Shown: positions 52,720-63,939, numbered from the stretch's first letter. The stretch is DNA of 64,000 nt from Bursaphelenchus xylophilus (GCA_904066235.2 CAJFCV020000004.1:1240001-1304000); one strand, 5' to 3'. Program-made: numbers and translations. The notes: generated from the sequence alone by a model not told the origin.

Positions 52720-53478
52720 AGAGTACAGAATTTGTATTTTTCTCAATTAATTTTTGATCGAGACAGTCGAATTACAGCAAATTTGGAGATTAGCACTCGA
52801 CTTTGTCACGGATTTGATGAGAAAATGATGGAGATGTATTCGAAAAAAAAGTCTTCAGATTTTCTTCAAATTTTGCACACACATCCGGAATAGGCCACAT
52901 ATTAATTCCTGAAAGTTTAAGCTCGCGCTTTTCAGGGAGAATTGAGATATTCAACGATCTTTACGGCCGAGAGAGTATGCGAACACCGGAGAGCGGTCAG
53001 AGATTGAACGTTTTTTGTCCGTATCTTTTCCAGTTTCGCATGGAAAAACTTTATTTTTAATGAAACAATTACTTTCTACGGTAGAAATGGATATGAAATT
53101 TTGAAGCCAAAGTTTGCCAAAAAGTCTAAAAATTTCGCCGACTTTCGATCCATAACATAAATCTCGCTAGTTTCTGCAAAGCGCGAGCTAGCAGTCTCTC
53201 ATATATGGCTCGGGACTTCTAAATCTCTCCGCACGAGTCCATCCGAACCCTGGAAATTTAGTCCAAAGTTAAAAGTTGACAAAAAAGGAGGAGACGACAG
53301 AGAAAGGCAGAAATTCTTACAAAGAGAAAAGTTGCGCAATGTTATGTCAGATTGCGCAACTTTTAACTTTGTACTAAATTTGCAGGGTTCGGATGGACTC
53401 TTGCGGAGAGATTTAGAAGTCCCGAGCCATATATGTCGTCTTATAAAAAATTAGTTCAAATTTATGCCAAGTTTCATC
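52720..53478. mobile_element. F4 with shared block and a further inverted pair
   Basis: 52721-52850 equals 48601-48727. F4 text then runs to about 53205. Next, GGCTCGGGACTTCTAAATC at 53207 is repeated inverted (GATTTAGAAGTCCCGAGCC) at 53407-53425, bounding a separate palindrome of about 220 bp (TCCATCCGAACCCTG / CAGGGTTCGGATGGA). Confidence 0.6.
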
Positions 53479-53479
53479 C

Positions 53480-53815
53480 TCGACCCGATTTTTCGGATCA
53501 ACAACAGTTGGGGTCAACAAAAAATCTATGAATACAGAACGTTGTTGAGGTACACACCCAAAAAAGGTTATAGGAAGTGCCTACGAAGCCTGGCAAAGCC
53601 GTTGGATGGTCGGCGGACGCCCGGCGAAGACTCGGCTGAGACTTGGCAAAGGCTTGCAATACGTCCATTTTTCTGATTTTAGCTGTTACTAACGTTTGTT
53701 TTCTTTACCCTGAGTTATTTTAACATATAAAAAACCAAAATTTACGGCAAAAAACAAAGTTCCGGAACTTTAATCTAGATATTATTGATGTGACTACATG
53801 TAAAATACCTCAAAT
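53480..53815. mobile_element. F15 element
   Basis: Opens near CGACCCGATTTTTCGG, continues GGAAGTGCCTACGAAGCC and CCGTTGGATGGTCGGCGG, and ends around AGATATTATTGATGTGAC. Confidence 0.6.
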
Positions 53816-54094
53816 AAAATTGCTGCTTAGAAATTCTATTTTCTTTAGATATTCCTTTTTCTCCTTTCGATGACATCCTCGTCATATTGCGAGTGAATCA
53901 GAATTGACGTGGTAAACAGATCCATCAATTGAGAGCAAATTTTTGAACCGCTGGAAATTGTGACACGACGGGAATAGAGATGCACTTTAAGCCAATTAAC
54001 TGCGGCTGTGTCGGAAGTCATAAAAATATCGATGGGTTGCATGAGCGATTACGAGATTCTCATCGCGTGACAACAGTGGGAACGCCGGAACTCC

Positions 54095-54428
54095 ACCTCG
54101 CAACTTTTGCGGGCAACCACTTTGCCGGCAGTCGACATTTGCCGATTAGAAATACGATTCGTAATCTACAGTGGAGGACCCAATCCAGTGGCAAAAAACG
54201 CACTATTTTGCATCCGGGGAGTATCAAAAAATGTGGCAAAATGCTTCCTTCTCCAAGTGAAAAGAACTCGATTACAAAAGCGAGCCCGTTGTTTTTGTGA
54301 GGGAAATTACGCGCCCTTCAAAACGAGATTTTTTCACTTGAAGAGGGATGCATTTTGCCACATTTTTCATACGTCCCAGATGCAAAATGGTATATACGTT
54401 TTTTCCGCTGGATGAGGTCCGTCGTTGC
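54095..54428. mobile_element. F13 end interrupted by F1 copy 14
   Basis: CAACTTTTGCGGGCAACC..ACGATTCGTAATC is the left end of F13 (compare CCCGTAATCTACGTAGC at 46864). At the TA within it an F1 (54169-54428, CAGTGGAGGACCCAATCC to GGATGAGGTCCGTCGTTG) has inserted. Confidence 0.6.
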
Positions 54429-54795
54429 ATGTCATCGTTGACTATGACTTTTTAACAACGTTGTCTACAAGACAACGGCATAGCTGTCAGGATTGGACCT
54501 TTCTCAGCGTTTCAACGCATTCCAGCCACCGCTAGGCTTTCACAAGAAAGAAGCTTCCTGCATAGCTCAAAATCGCCCAGCCAATAGGTATTCTTTTTTA
54601 TTTTAATGTATGTATGTTCTATAAATTCTAATGTCAATCAATGAAATCTTTGTACAAAATACCCACGTACAACAAAACCTGTCTATAACGGGCAATTTTT
54701 GAGTTTGCTGAAAACAACGGAAACCGAAACGAACCTCCACACAGCATCATCCTTTCCAAAACAAACAATTTTCTGGCAACTTGCAATTGGTTGTA

Positions 54796-54948
54796 CAGTC
54801 TGTCGGGAAAATAATGAGCGAAATACCGCTGCGCCTGTCGCGTTGCTGAATTGAAAAGCAATTTGATTTTGTCGCGACACAATTCATTCTCTCGACGGCG
54901 ATGCGATTTTCGATGCCACAAAGTGCTCATTATTTTCCGGACAGACTG
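54796..54948. mobile_element. F2 element, 47 bases beyond the paralogue B stop codon
   Basis: CAGTCTGTCGGGAAAATAATG to CATTATTTTCCGGACAGACTG, left flank TA. Probably within or next to the 3' UTR of paralogue B. Confidence 0.78.
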
Positions 54949-54994
54949 ATAGGACAGAGGTTCGACTCGTAACTATGTAATTCCATAGACATTC

Positions 54995-57900
54995 TCAATC
55001 TGCGCACACCGCATCGTCCGAGCGTTTCGTCGCATCACTCATGCAGTGGACCACTCCGGTGATGCTGTTTTGGTCGAACAGTTCTGCAAAGACCACGAGG
55101 ATTACAACGCCATTGGTTGCTACGCAAAGCCGCATCTAAAATGCGGCTCGAAACGCAACAGAACATACGCAAGTTCGCATTCATTACGGCAATCTGCTTG
55201 CCGTTCGGATAGCCCTTCTTCCAGTTGAGGGTCACGTTGGCGGGGACGGTTGTGTTGTCGCTGTACACGTACGTGCGGCCGTCGTATGTCACGAGGCCCG
55301 AGAATGGACGATACGATTGGCCGGAATATCCTTCAAAATTTGGTTAGAAGATAGCGTGGCGGACCTGATCCAGTGGCAAAAAACCTAGCCTTTTGCATCC
55401 GGGAAGTATCAAAAATGTGGCAAAATGCCTCCCTCTTAAAGTGAAAAAACTCCGTTTTGAAGGGCGCTTCATAAAAAGAGCGGGTTCGCTTTTGAAATCG
55501 GAGTTATTTCACTTGGAGAGGGAGGTATTTTGCCACACTTTTTGATACTTCCCTGAAGCAAAATGGTACGTCTTCTGCCACTGGACTAGGCCCGTCGCTG
55601 TATGTAGAAATATTATTTTTTAGAATAAATTTTGGTACGAAACAACTGAAAAATCATTTTCCACAGAGTAAATCAGGGCTTCACATATCGTATTTGATGC
55701 AAGGTGGATCCGGGAAGTATCAAAAAATATCGCAAAACGCCGTCCTCTCCAACTAGAAAAGCCACGCTTTGAAAGGCATCTTTTTCTTCACAAAAAAGCG
55801 CTTCTGAAATCGGAGTTTTTTCACTTCGAGAGGGAAGTATTTTGCCGCATTTTTTATACTTCCCGGATGCAAAATGGAACGTTTTTTTGCCGCTGGATAA
55901 GGTCCGCCATTGTAAAGGATTCTTCAACAAGCAATATGGTAGGATTACAATCAAACTTTTTCATCAAAAACTTTCGTACAACAAAACCTGCCTATAACGG
56001 ACAGTTTTTGACGTCCGAAAAGCCAACTTTCGGCGACAAAAAAGTCCGTTTCAGTAAAACCCTTTGACAAAAATCTATTTATATTTTTCAGTCGTTACAG
56101 AGGTTCTTTAGAACCTCAAACTCTCAAACTCACCATAAATTTTTCCGTAGAGCATGCTGTTGTTCAAGCGGAGCGGATACCCGCCGGTAAGGACGTTGAC
56201 GCAAGGATTGCCGACGTTATTCGTAATTTTCATGGATTTTGTGTAGTTATAGCAGTAGATGTTTCCACCGTAATAGAGGCGGTCGGACATGTACGGCTCA
56301 CAAGTGTGCTTTGCCATCATCATCATTTCTGAAAGGAAATGTTGTGAGGTTGTAACGAATCACAATGGATAAATAAAGAACATGACAGGTGATGAAATTA
56401 CTGAAGAAGATGGGTATAAACATATTTTTCTGACAAGAAAGGCTTCCAAGTGCGACGCACAGCAGAATGGAGTCAAGTCTGACCCCAATGGGTCAAGTTT
56501 TTCTCTCTCGAAAATTCCTGTGAAACGCTCAAATCTTTTTTTCAAATTTGGCACACTAGTCGGGCATAGACCACATATCAATTCCTGAAAGTTTTAGCTC
56601 GCGCTTTGCAGGCGCAGCAAAGATATTGAGTGATCTTTGCCGCCGAGAGAGTACGCGAAATGCGGAAGGCGGAGAGAGAAAAAACACCTTTTGACCGTAT
56701 CTTTGGCAGTGTCGCGCTGAAAAATTTGATTTTTTGTAGCGACATTACTCTCTACAGAAGAAATAAGTATGAAATTTTCCAGTCAAAATTTGCCAAAAAG
56801 GTGTCGCATTTTTTGGCGACTTTCAACCTAAAAATCTCGGTCTTTTCTGCAAAGCCCAAGCTTGAAGTCTCGCATGTGTCTTGGAAGAAATTGACTTATT
56901 ATACATATGTTTGTGCCAAGTTTCATCAAAATTTGAGCGTCGCATTTGGGGTAATTTCCCCTGTTAACCTAAAAAACGAGTCCACTCACGTCCTCTAGTC
57001 ATAACATAACTGTCGTAATCTTTCGAGTTGAATTTGTCGATCATTATCCCGACTTGCCAATTCTTGTAAGGCCCGGTGTAACTGGTGTTGCTGCTGTCGA
57101 TTCCATACTGAAACATTACTTACAGTGTTGTGCGAAAAAAGTTTCTTACCGGCTGGTAACAGTAGCCACTCGTGGTGTCATAATTGTAGCTGAATCCCGG
57201 GCTGAACGACCCATCTTCGAAAGTGATTTGCATACAGATGTCGTTGGCGAACACTGAAATGGAAACGGTTTAAATTTCGAAATTTTGCAAGCAGGTTTAG
57301 ATGGTGTTAAACTTATATCGATATTTATTTTTTATTTATTCCTGGGGTATCTTTTTTTACATACAAGGAAGAGCTGTGGGTGCGACGCTCAGATTTTAAT
57401 CAAGCTTTGTACAGGTTTACATTTATTTTTATCCGTCCCGACTTTTCGGGTCAACACAAAAGAGATCGATACGGGGCGTAGGGCAGGTGGGTACCCAAAA
57501 AAAAGGTTGTAGGAATATGCCTACGAGGCCTTGAATAGCCGCTGGATACTCGGCGAAGGCTTGGCGAAGACTTGCAATAAGCTCACCCTCTGTAACCTTA
57601 GCTGTTGAACATTCGTTTTCTTTACCCTGAGTAAGTGTAAGTGCCTACAAGGCCCCGTCGGACGCTCGGCGTGCGCTAGGCGAAGGTTCGGCGAACGCTC
57701 TGCGGAGACTTGGCGAAGACTTGTAATATGTCCACTTTTTCTAATTTTAGCTGTTACTGACGTTAGTTTTCTTTACCCTGAGTTGTTGTAACATATAAAA
57801 CATCACAATTTACGTTAAAGAACGAAGATCCGTAGCTTTGATCGCGATATTATTGATGTGAGTACATGAAAAGTACCTGAAAATATGTAACAAACTATCC

Positions 57901-58640
57901 TAGTATCCTATCAATCTTATTATTTCCACTAACTAAGCCTTCTCCTAGCCTCCCCTATGCATACAAAACTACAAACCGACACGATCCATAGTGTCGTTGA
58001 CCCGAGCTGTCGCTCACCCAAAAGGTCGCCGCGCCTATTTTTACCTCGCCCCCCCCCCTCCCCCAAAACTCACAGTTTTCCACGATCAGCCGTTCCGCGT
58101 CTTCAATGGAAACCCTCGAAAGGCAACGATGAGAGCGAACAAAGTTCACGACAGTGTCCGTGTTCGCATAATACTGAACGCCAATGTAGTACCGGTAGCC
58201 GACACAAGCACCCGTCTTTTTGTTATACTTGAGCAATATTACACTTGTATTTTTAGCACCGCGATCGATGCAGTCTTGCAGACTGCCGACCTTTTGCGAG
58301 AAGGAGGACTCATAGGTCGTCATTTGATAGGGTATTCGGACATAGTAGAAGATCTGATGAGTGATTGGGATCTGAAAAATGGTCTGAAATACGAAAAGCA
58401 ATAAATATCAGTTTGTCGGGAAAACAATGAGCACTCTGTCGCAGCGAAAATCGCATCGCCTCAGAGGATATAAAATGTGTTGCGGTAAAGTTTTAACTTA
58501 AAAATTGCTTTTTACTTCAACATAATCGGCGCAGCGAAATTGTGCTCATTATTTTCCCGACAGCCTGATATTTCCGTTGCAACAGGAGAGCCAACGCTTA
58601 CCGTAACGAACAAGACAAAATTTGTAAAACGTTTATTCAT
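54995..58640 (-). CDS. Secreted PAN/CW-like plus C-type-lectin-like protein, paralogue B
   Basis: Seven exons: 58640-58602, 58383-58074, 57253-57150, 57107-56990, 56328-56134, 55330-55169 and 55083-54995. They total 1017 nt, giving 338 residues with every phase consistent. Exon 1 gives a short signal peptide (MNKRFTNFVLFVT). Exon 2 has a PAN/CW-like stretch (GSLQDCIDRGAKNTSVILL, then KTGACVGYRYY). The C-terminal half resembles a C-type lectin fold: IYCYNYTKS, NPCVNVLTGGYPLRL, FSGLVTYDGRTYVYSD, LNWKKGYPNGK and a closing VVHCMSD. It matches gene 61463-63702 exon for exon. Secreted lectin-like proteins of this kind are large, fast-evolving nematode families often tied to immunity; a role here is inference. 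Intron 4 carries F4, intron 5 carries F1 copies, intron 2 carries F15. An upstream in-frame ATG at 58667 is possible. Confidence 0.72.
55353..55912. mobile_element. Two F1 foldbacks in paralogue B intron 5
   Basis: 55353-55600 runs AGCGTGGCGGACCTGATCC to GGACTAGGCCCGTCGCTG. 55700-55912 lacks its outer left end and closes GGATAAGGTCCGCCATTG followed by TA. Confidence 0.72.
56432..56965. mobile_element. F4 element (diverged subtype) in paralogue B intron 4
   Basis: TCCAAGTGCGACGCACAGCAG, GGAGTCAAGTCTGACCCC, and right end GAGCGTCGCATTTGGGG. Ends about 25 bases from the exon 4 donor. Confidence 0.65.
57365..57895. mobile_element. F4 scrap and F15 element in paralogue B intron 2
   Basis: GTGGGTGCGACGCTCAGATT is an F4 end. 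F15 follows from CCGACTTTTCGGGTCAAC, with GTTAGTTTTCTTTACCCTG, to about ATATTATTGATGTGAG. A 3' GGCGAAGGCTTGGCG-type run is partly duplicated (57545-57570, 57670-57720). Confidence 0.55.
58409..58567. mobile_element. F2 element in paralogue B intron 1
   Basis: CAGTTTGTCGGGAAAACAATG to CATTATTTTCCCGACAGCCTG. The intron (58384-58601) consists of little else. Confidence 0.75.
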
Positions 58641-58828
58641 AACTCCGCGGAATTGAGGGTCTGCCATGGTTAAAGAGCGCCAAATCGGGGTCATAAATAT
58701 TAGATATAGGGTCCTTCCAAAAGCAGTTTTGATGTATAGTTTATATCCTCTTCTGCATGGTCCATTGCACTTATGAAGAAGGCAGCTTTCACCTGACACC
58801 GTGACTTTTCTCATTTTCTTTTTACAAG

Positions 58829-59749
58829 GAAAGTACCTCTATGGGGTATCGAGTTACAGGTCGAGACATATATCGAAATAATCGCAACATTTTTCTGATT
58901 CAGAATGTGTAAAAATTAGCTGCCTAATTTTGGTTTGTAAGGGTGAAAAAATCCTCTGAACTTTTCTCGCAACACCACACAAATACCCCCTTTTTATATT
59001 GGAATTACTAATTAATGTGTAGTATTAGGTGGTAAAAAAGCGTTCCCCGAAATTTTCAGGAAAAGTTATGGAAGTTGTGGAACTTTCTAGAAAGTTGTAA
59101 GCTTTTGAATTGGTAAAAAATTGGTCAAAAAGGCATTTATGGGGTGTTGCGAGAAAAGTTCTGAAGAGGGAATGGTCTGAACTTCCCCCAGCGTTTGGGA
59201 AAATGACTAATAGTACAGGTGGATAGGGCAGGTCAACTTTGGTAAACAGAGCCATTTTCCAGCTGCGGAATAAGCCCGGCCGACGAGAAAAATCGACCGA
59301 AAGTTCCACAAAAATTTCCTCTTTCTCTTCCATCGGAAAAGAAGAGCGATGCCCAATGGTTCGTTTAGCCGAGTGGATAAAACCTCCGCTCGGTATTCTT
59401 TTGGGGGTTGGTTCGATTCCGGGATATCGCGAAGGACCATGATAAAGGCTTTGATGAGAAAGATCAAACTCTAACAACCCAAAAAAAAAATTTATTTTGC
59501 CTTATTCAAAGTCAAGTCTATCATCAAACCAGTATAACTTCGACGTTCCATCTCTATCCACCTGTACTAGTCATTTTCCCAAACGGTGGGGGAAGTTCAG
59601 ACCATTCCCTCGTGAGTATTTTTTCATCCTTAAAAACCAAAATTAGGCAGCTAATTGTTGCATATTCTGAATCATGAAATTTTTGCGAATTTTTTGATAT
59701 ATGTCTCGACCTGTAACTCCTACCCCATTGAAGTACTTTCCTTGTTATA
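58829..59749. mobile_element. F7 foldback enclosing a second inverted repeat
   Basis: Outer arms: AAGGAAAGTACCTCTATGGGG at 58829 and TTGAAGTACTTTCCTTG at 59749, with GTCGAGACATATATC facing GATATATGTCTCGAC. Inner arms: 59168-59226 (GGGAATGGTCTGAACTTCCC..) and 59555-59611 (..GGGAAGTTCAGACCATTCCC). The inner part carries a tRNA-like sequence. Confidence 0.72.
59366..59420 (+). other. tRNA-like A and B boxes inside the inner inverted repeat
   Basis: TAGCCGAGTGGA (59366-59377) fits the A box and GGTTCGATTCC (59410-59420) is a perfect B box, 32 bases apart. The acceptor stem does not pair, so not a working tRNA; more likely a pol III promoter of a tRNA-derived element. Confidence 0.45.
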
Positions 59750-60575
59750 TAATATGTATTATGGTGTCCCATAATTCTTGTTTATTTTTGGGTTTGAAAA
59801 TTAAAGTCTCATTGCGAAGGCCTAAATGATTGCACCACTTAATTTTTGGTACTGTTGAAACCGCCATCCCATACACTTACATGCAGCATAAAAATTTGAA
59901 ATAACAACATTCCCTCCGGGCGAGTACTTGACATTTTTTAAAAATCATGCACCTCTGGGAAGGGCTAGGAAAAAAATTCCGTCCTTTGGCAAGTGACGCT
60001 GCACTATTAATTACCATGTGGATATATATTAACGACAACATCTTTAATTTTTATGGCACAGTATTCGAAAGTATTAAGGGTTTATATCCGTGGCAACGCG
60101 GTCCGATTCTAATCAAGTGTCAGGCGTGAGCTGCAGAATGTTTTATTCATACAAGCTATAAAAAACGACGAGAGTTTCAAGAACCAATAAAAGGTTCATT
60201 GACATTCGTTATTCAGGCGCTCTCTTGTCCCAAAATTTTTCGTGGATTCCATGGCCACACATTCGGATTCGAAACTGATGGCCGTATTTGAGGACAGTTT
60301 GACATAACGGCGGAATTGGTTATTTCTATGAAGCGCTCTTGGCTTTGTATTAGCAAAAAATTATAATAGAGCGTTCTGGTATCCCTGATCACCTGAATGC
60401 ATTACAGTCGCATCCAAACGGTCAACTTAACCTTCAACTACAATCCCAAGGCAACGACTAACTTGTCCTCCAATTACACTGATCACCTCACAAAACCTGA
60501 CTACGGATTCCAACAACACAGGACAATAGACAGATAGAAATAGGAATGCAATTTTCTGATCAAATCACAACTGCC
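59750..60575. other. Non-genic spacer between the two paralogues
   Basis: A 60-codon frame at 59947 (MHLWEGLGKKFRPLASDAAL) has no splice context and no family resemblance. Nothing else recognised. Confidence 0.35.
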
Positions 60576-60783
60576 ACAGCGGGGCCAATGCGCTATCTGA
60601 AAGTTTGCTGAAAATCATAGGGCGCAGCTCGGAGAATTTGCACGGGCGCAGCTCGCGTCTTGGGCGCAGCTCGAAAACAAGCCGAAACTTAGCTCCGGCG
60701 AGCTGCGAAACCTTGTTTTCCGAGCTGCGCCCTACCATTTTCAGCTAACTTTCAGCAAACTTTCAGATAGCGCATTGGCCCCG
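60576..60783. mobile_element. F9 palindrome with GGGCGCAGCTCG core
   Basis: GGGGCCAATGCGCTATCTGA and TCAGATAGCGCATTGGCCCC are exact inverted ends. The centre has GGGCGCAGCTCG three times and its inverse twice. Confidence 0.75.
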
Positions 60784-61062
60784 GGAAATGAGTAATTTTA
60801 CACTTATTGATTGGACGAGATCCATTCTTTTTATTCCAATTTGTCGGTCCTTCCGTGGGAATATTCAAATTCTCGTGCGAAGTCGTGACAACCCTTCGTT
60901 GGCCCCCGACCGCTCGTCGATCACTGAACGCTCTTCGGGCATGCGTTCCGGCCGACGGTCCCTTTCACTCCAATTGTCCAAAGCTAGGAATCTTGCAAAT
61001 GTCTTATGTCAGAAAGGATTATCCTAAATTTTTAGGAAGTTTCATCAAAATCTGAGCGTCGT

Positions 61063-61300
61063 ACGTCAAACTGAGACAAGCTAAAACGGTCCGGCGAATA
61101 GATTGGCAATTTGCCAGGAAAGACGCAAAAAAACCTTTTGTCGGGGGAGAAATGGGGAATTTTTGGGGCGAGAGAGTACGTTTTTGCGCGTCTCTTTTCT
61201 CTCTTTCTCTTTTGTCTTCTCTGTGAAATCAAGACGAAGTAAAAGTAAAAAACCGATAGCGAAGGGTCTATTCCGGTCACCGGACTCCTCAGTTTGACGT
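61063..61300. mobile_element. F6 element, copy 2, inside an F4 remnant
   Basis: ACGTCAAACTGAG to CTCAGTTTGACGT. It splits F4-type text: AAAATCTGAGCGTCG on the left and GAGAAACTTTCCTTG on the right. Confidence 0.7.
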
Positions 61301-61462
61301 ACCTCGCTCTCGAGAAACTTTCCTTGTAAGTTGCGCTACAAACACCCTCTGTCATGATTTCTATTCTTTGCAGCACATGACCATACAAAAAAATCCGGTT
61401 ATTACAGAAACTATACATATACGTATCTATACGTATTTATCAAGATGACTCAAAACAAAGAA

Positions 61463-63702
61463 TTAGTTGCCAATTAAGACGGGATCGCTCATACACTTGA
61501 TGGTCGAATTGAACGGGCCGTTCATATCCTCGAGCTCTAAAAATCCATGATCTCTTGGTCTCAGTCCCTACCGTAATCCGAGTTCATCATCACAAATTTC
61601 CCACCCTTTGGATAGCCTGATTTCCAGTTTAGGGAGGTGATGTTAACGCTTGAGCTGGAGCCAACAAAGCTATATCCCGACTGGTCATTCTTGAGTAATC
61701 CGGCAAAGGCTGTGGCATTTTGCCATGTGCGATAGCCTACCAATCGATTATAGCGTAAAGATGGCGAACTTACCAAATACATACGTATACAAGAGTGGGT
61801 GAATAAACTCGACGGTTTTGCCGCCATCAAAAACGTCCGCACAGTAATTTTTTGAAGTTGTCTCGGATGACGAAAAACTGTCTGTTTCGTTAAAGCAGTA
61901 TGTCCGATTGTTGTAGATGGTACGTTGACCAACATACGGTTGACATGTGTATCGTGTAATGTTGGTGACTTCTGAAGCGGCCCAAGTAAGCATTTGCCTT
62001 AAATTTCCATACTTACGTCCCCTAGTCATGACATAATTCGTCATGTTGCCGCTGGTTTTGTTAACCACTCGACCAACCATCCAGTTCGGGAAGCCGTCGG
62101 CGTTAACATACGGCTCCTGTCGTACAGTGGGGGACCTGATCCAGTGGCAAAAAACGTACCATTTTGCAGCCGGGAGGTATCAAAAAAGCAGCAAAATACC
62201 TCCCTCTCCAAGTGAAAAAACTCAAATTTTATTTTTAAATTTTATTTTTAGGAAAGGAGTTTTTTAGTTGGAGAGGGAGGCATTTTGCCATATTTTTGAT
62301 ACTTCCCGGATGCAAAATGATACGTTTTTTGCCACTGGATCAGGTCCCTCACTGTATTATGTCCCTTACTTTCCACCACGACTTACCGTAACTTGACAAT
62401 AACCGGAATTGACATCGTACGTCGTGTTTACACGAGCAGGTAGGTATTTCCCGGAGACATTTGTGCATATACTTTCTCCGTACACTGTAAATGAACGACA
62501 TTTTTACAATATAAATACTGTGGCGACCTTGTACAACAAATCGCAAAGGACAAAAAAATCATTGGTTATAGAAAGGTTTTGTCCAAGGCAGTTCCTTTTG
62601 GCCTCCTAGAATTGGCGTTTAACTCTCAAGTTATTCGTTATTAGACGGCGCTACGTCTTTTCGGGTCAACGACAGTTCGGGTCGACGATACTTTGGGGTG
62701 CTTCGATTTGCCGTTGTATGCATGTGGGAGGCTAGGAGAAGGCTTAGTTAGTAGAAATGTTAAGATTGGCCAGGTCTAGGGTAGCTTATCGCCTATTTTG
62801 AGGTATTTTACATTTACTCACATCAATAATATCGAGATACAACTTAGAGGTCTGCGTTTTTTTAGAAATATCTTTTGCGATAGTTGTAAAGTTTGGCGCA
62901 TCGAATAAGCAACTTTGGGACGGACATTCTCCCACGTTTGGCCGGCGCTACGGGGACAAGTTACATGTCAGCCTGCATGTTATCATATCACCCTTACATA
63001 GTCACATGATAGAAGTTTCCAGAAAGTTACACAACTTTCATAACTTTTCCCGAAAATTATGGGAATGTTTTTTTACCGACTAATATATTAGTATAGTTAA
63101 GAGTTAAAATTAGAAAAGTCATCTTATTGCAAGCCTTCTCCCCCAAGCCTTCGCCGAGTATCCAACGGCTATTCCAGGCCTCGTAGGTACCTCCTAAAAT
63201 CTTTTTTTTTGAGCCTCCACCTGCCCTGCACCTCGTATCGATCGATTTCGTGTAGACCCAAACTGTCGTCGACCCGAAAAGTCGCGATGCGTTATCGACA
63301 GCTTCTTTTTGTCTTTTTGGTCTCAAGTTTCACTGCACTTACTAACATCCACCAAGAGCCGTTCAGTATTAATCGTCGACGTTTTCAAGCATCCCTCCAT
63401 GCGTACGTAACCGTAGCCCTTTTCGCTCCTGTACGTATACCCACCAATACCGGTATACCCGTAGCACGTCGTTCCCTTGTACATTATGACCTTTACATCA
63501 TCGCGCTGCGCGGCCAAGTCAACGCAATCCTGTACGCTGGCGGTAGTGTTCCGCATGGCCGGCACCGAGACTTCCATAAAAAAGTGGACTTGAACGTAGA
63601 AGAGGGTCTTTGCTCCAGCCGCCGTGGTCAGCTGAGTACTGGTATATTGATACAGTATATGTCTCTTACCAAAAGGGAGAAGAAAGTTAGGGTTGTTGAC
63701 AT
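61463..63702 (-). CDS. Secreted PAN/CW-like plus C-type-lectin-like protein, paralogue A
   Basis: Seven exons: 63702-63670, 63631-63343, 62484-62387, 62116-62017, 61971-61774, 61736-61572 and 61536-61463. They total 957 nt, giving 318 residues with all phases consistent. Exon 1 is a signal peptide (MSTTLTFFSLL). Exon 2 holds the PAN/CW-like stretch (TTASVQDCVDLAAQRDDVK, TTCYGYTGIGGY). The C-terminal lectin-like part reads RTYCFNETDSF, NYCADVFDGG, AFAGLLKNDQSGYSFVG, LNWKSGYPKGGKFVMMNSD, ending STIKCMSDP. Several cysteines expected of a classic C-type lectin domain are absent, so calcium or sugar binding is unproven. Intron 2 contains a full F15 element (62647-63291). Intron 3 contains an F1 copy ending only about nine bases from the exon 4 acceptor, which is correspondingly weak (GTACGACAG). 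Confidence 0.73.
62125..62354. mobile_element. F1 foldback, copy 15, at the paralogue A exon 4 acceptor
   Basis: CAGTGGGGGACCTGATCC to GGATCAGGTCCCTCACTG, TA on both sides. The centre is replaced by an AT-rich run. It ends nine bases from exon 4 (62116). Confidence 0.85.
62647..63291. mobile_element. F15 element, full copy, paralogue A intron 2
   Basis: Left GCTACGTCTTTTCGGGTCAA and right TCGACCCGAAAAGTCGCG are inverted; CAACGACAGTTCGGGTC faces GACCCAAACTGTCGTC. This copy defines both ends of the family (about 645 bp). Confidence 0.7.
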
Positions 63703-63871
63703 TTTCACAGCCAAAGTCGAGGTTTACAGGGAATTGCAACGTTTGTTTTCTAGAAAATAATTGGCTTTCCTACTGTTTTCATGGTTGCTAAGCCATTATA
63801 GCGCTACGCAGTGAGGACAACGCCTCATTTTTTTTATTTGACAAGTACACAGTTCCGCCCTTGTCATTTTC

Positions 63872-63939
63872 GGATCTGCTCAGGCATGGCTCGGCCCAAT
63901 AATTGCGGCCGGCCGGGCCAAACCCGATTGCCACCTCTA
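63872..63939. mobile_element. F14 hAT-like fragment, inverted relative to 19354
   Basis: GGATCTGCTCAGG, GGCTCGGCCCAATAATTG and AACCCGATTGCCACCTCTA reproduce 19354-19423 in reverse. Both copies sit immediately beside an F1 end. Confidence 0.5.

Noticed and set aside
63281..63340. Signal-peptide-like plus-strand text MRYRQLLFVFLVSSFTALT
   Set aside because: It begins in the F15 end and runs antisense into paralogue A exon 2, whose minus-strand coding is supported by phase and paralogy.
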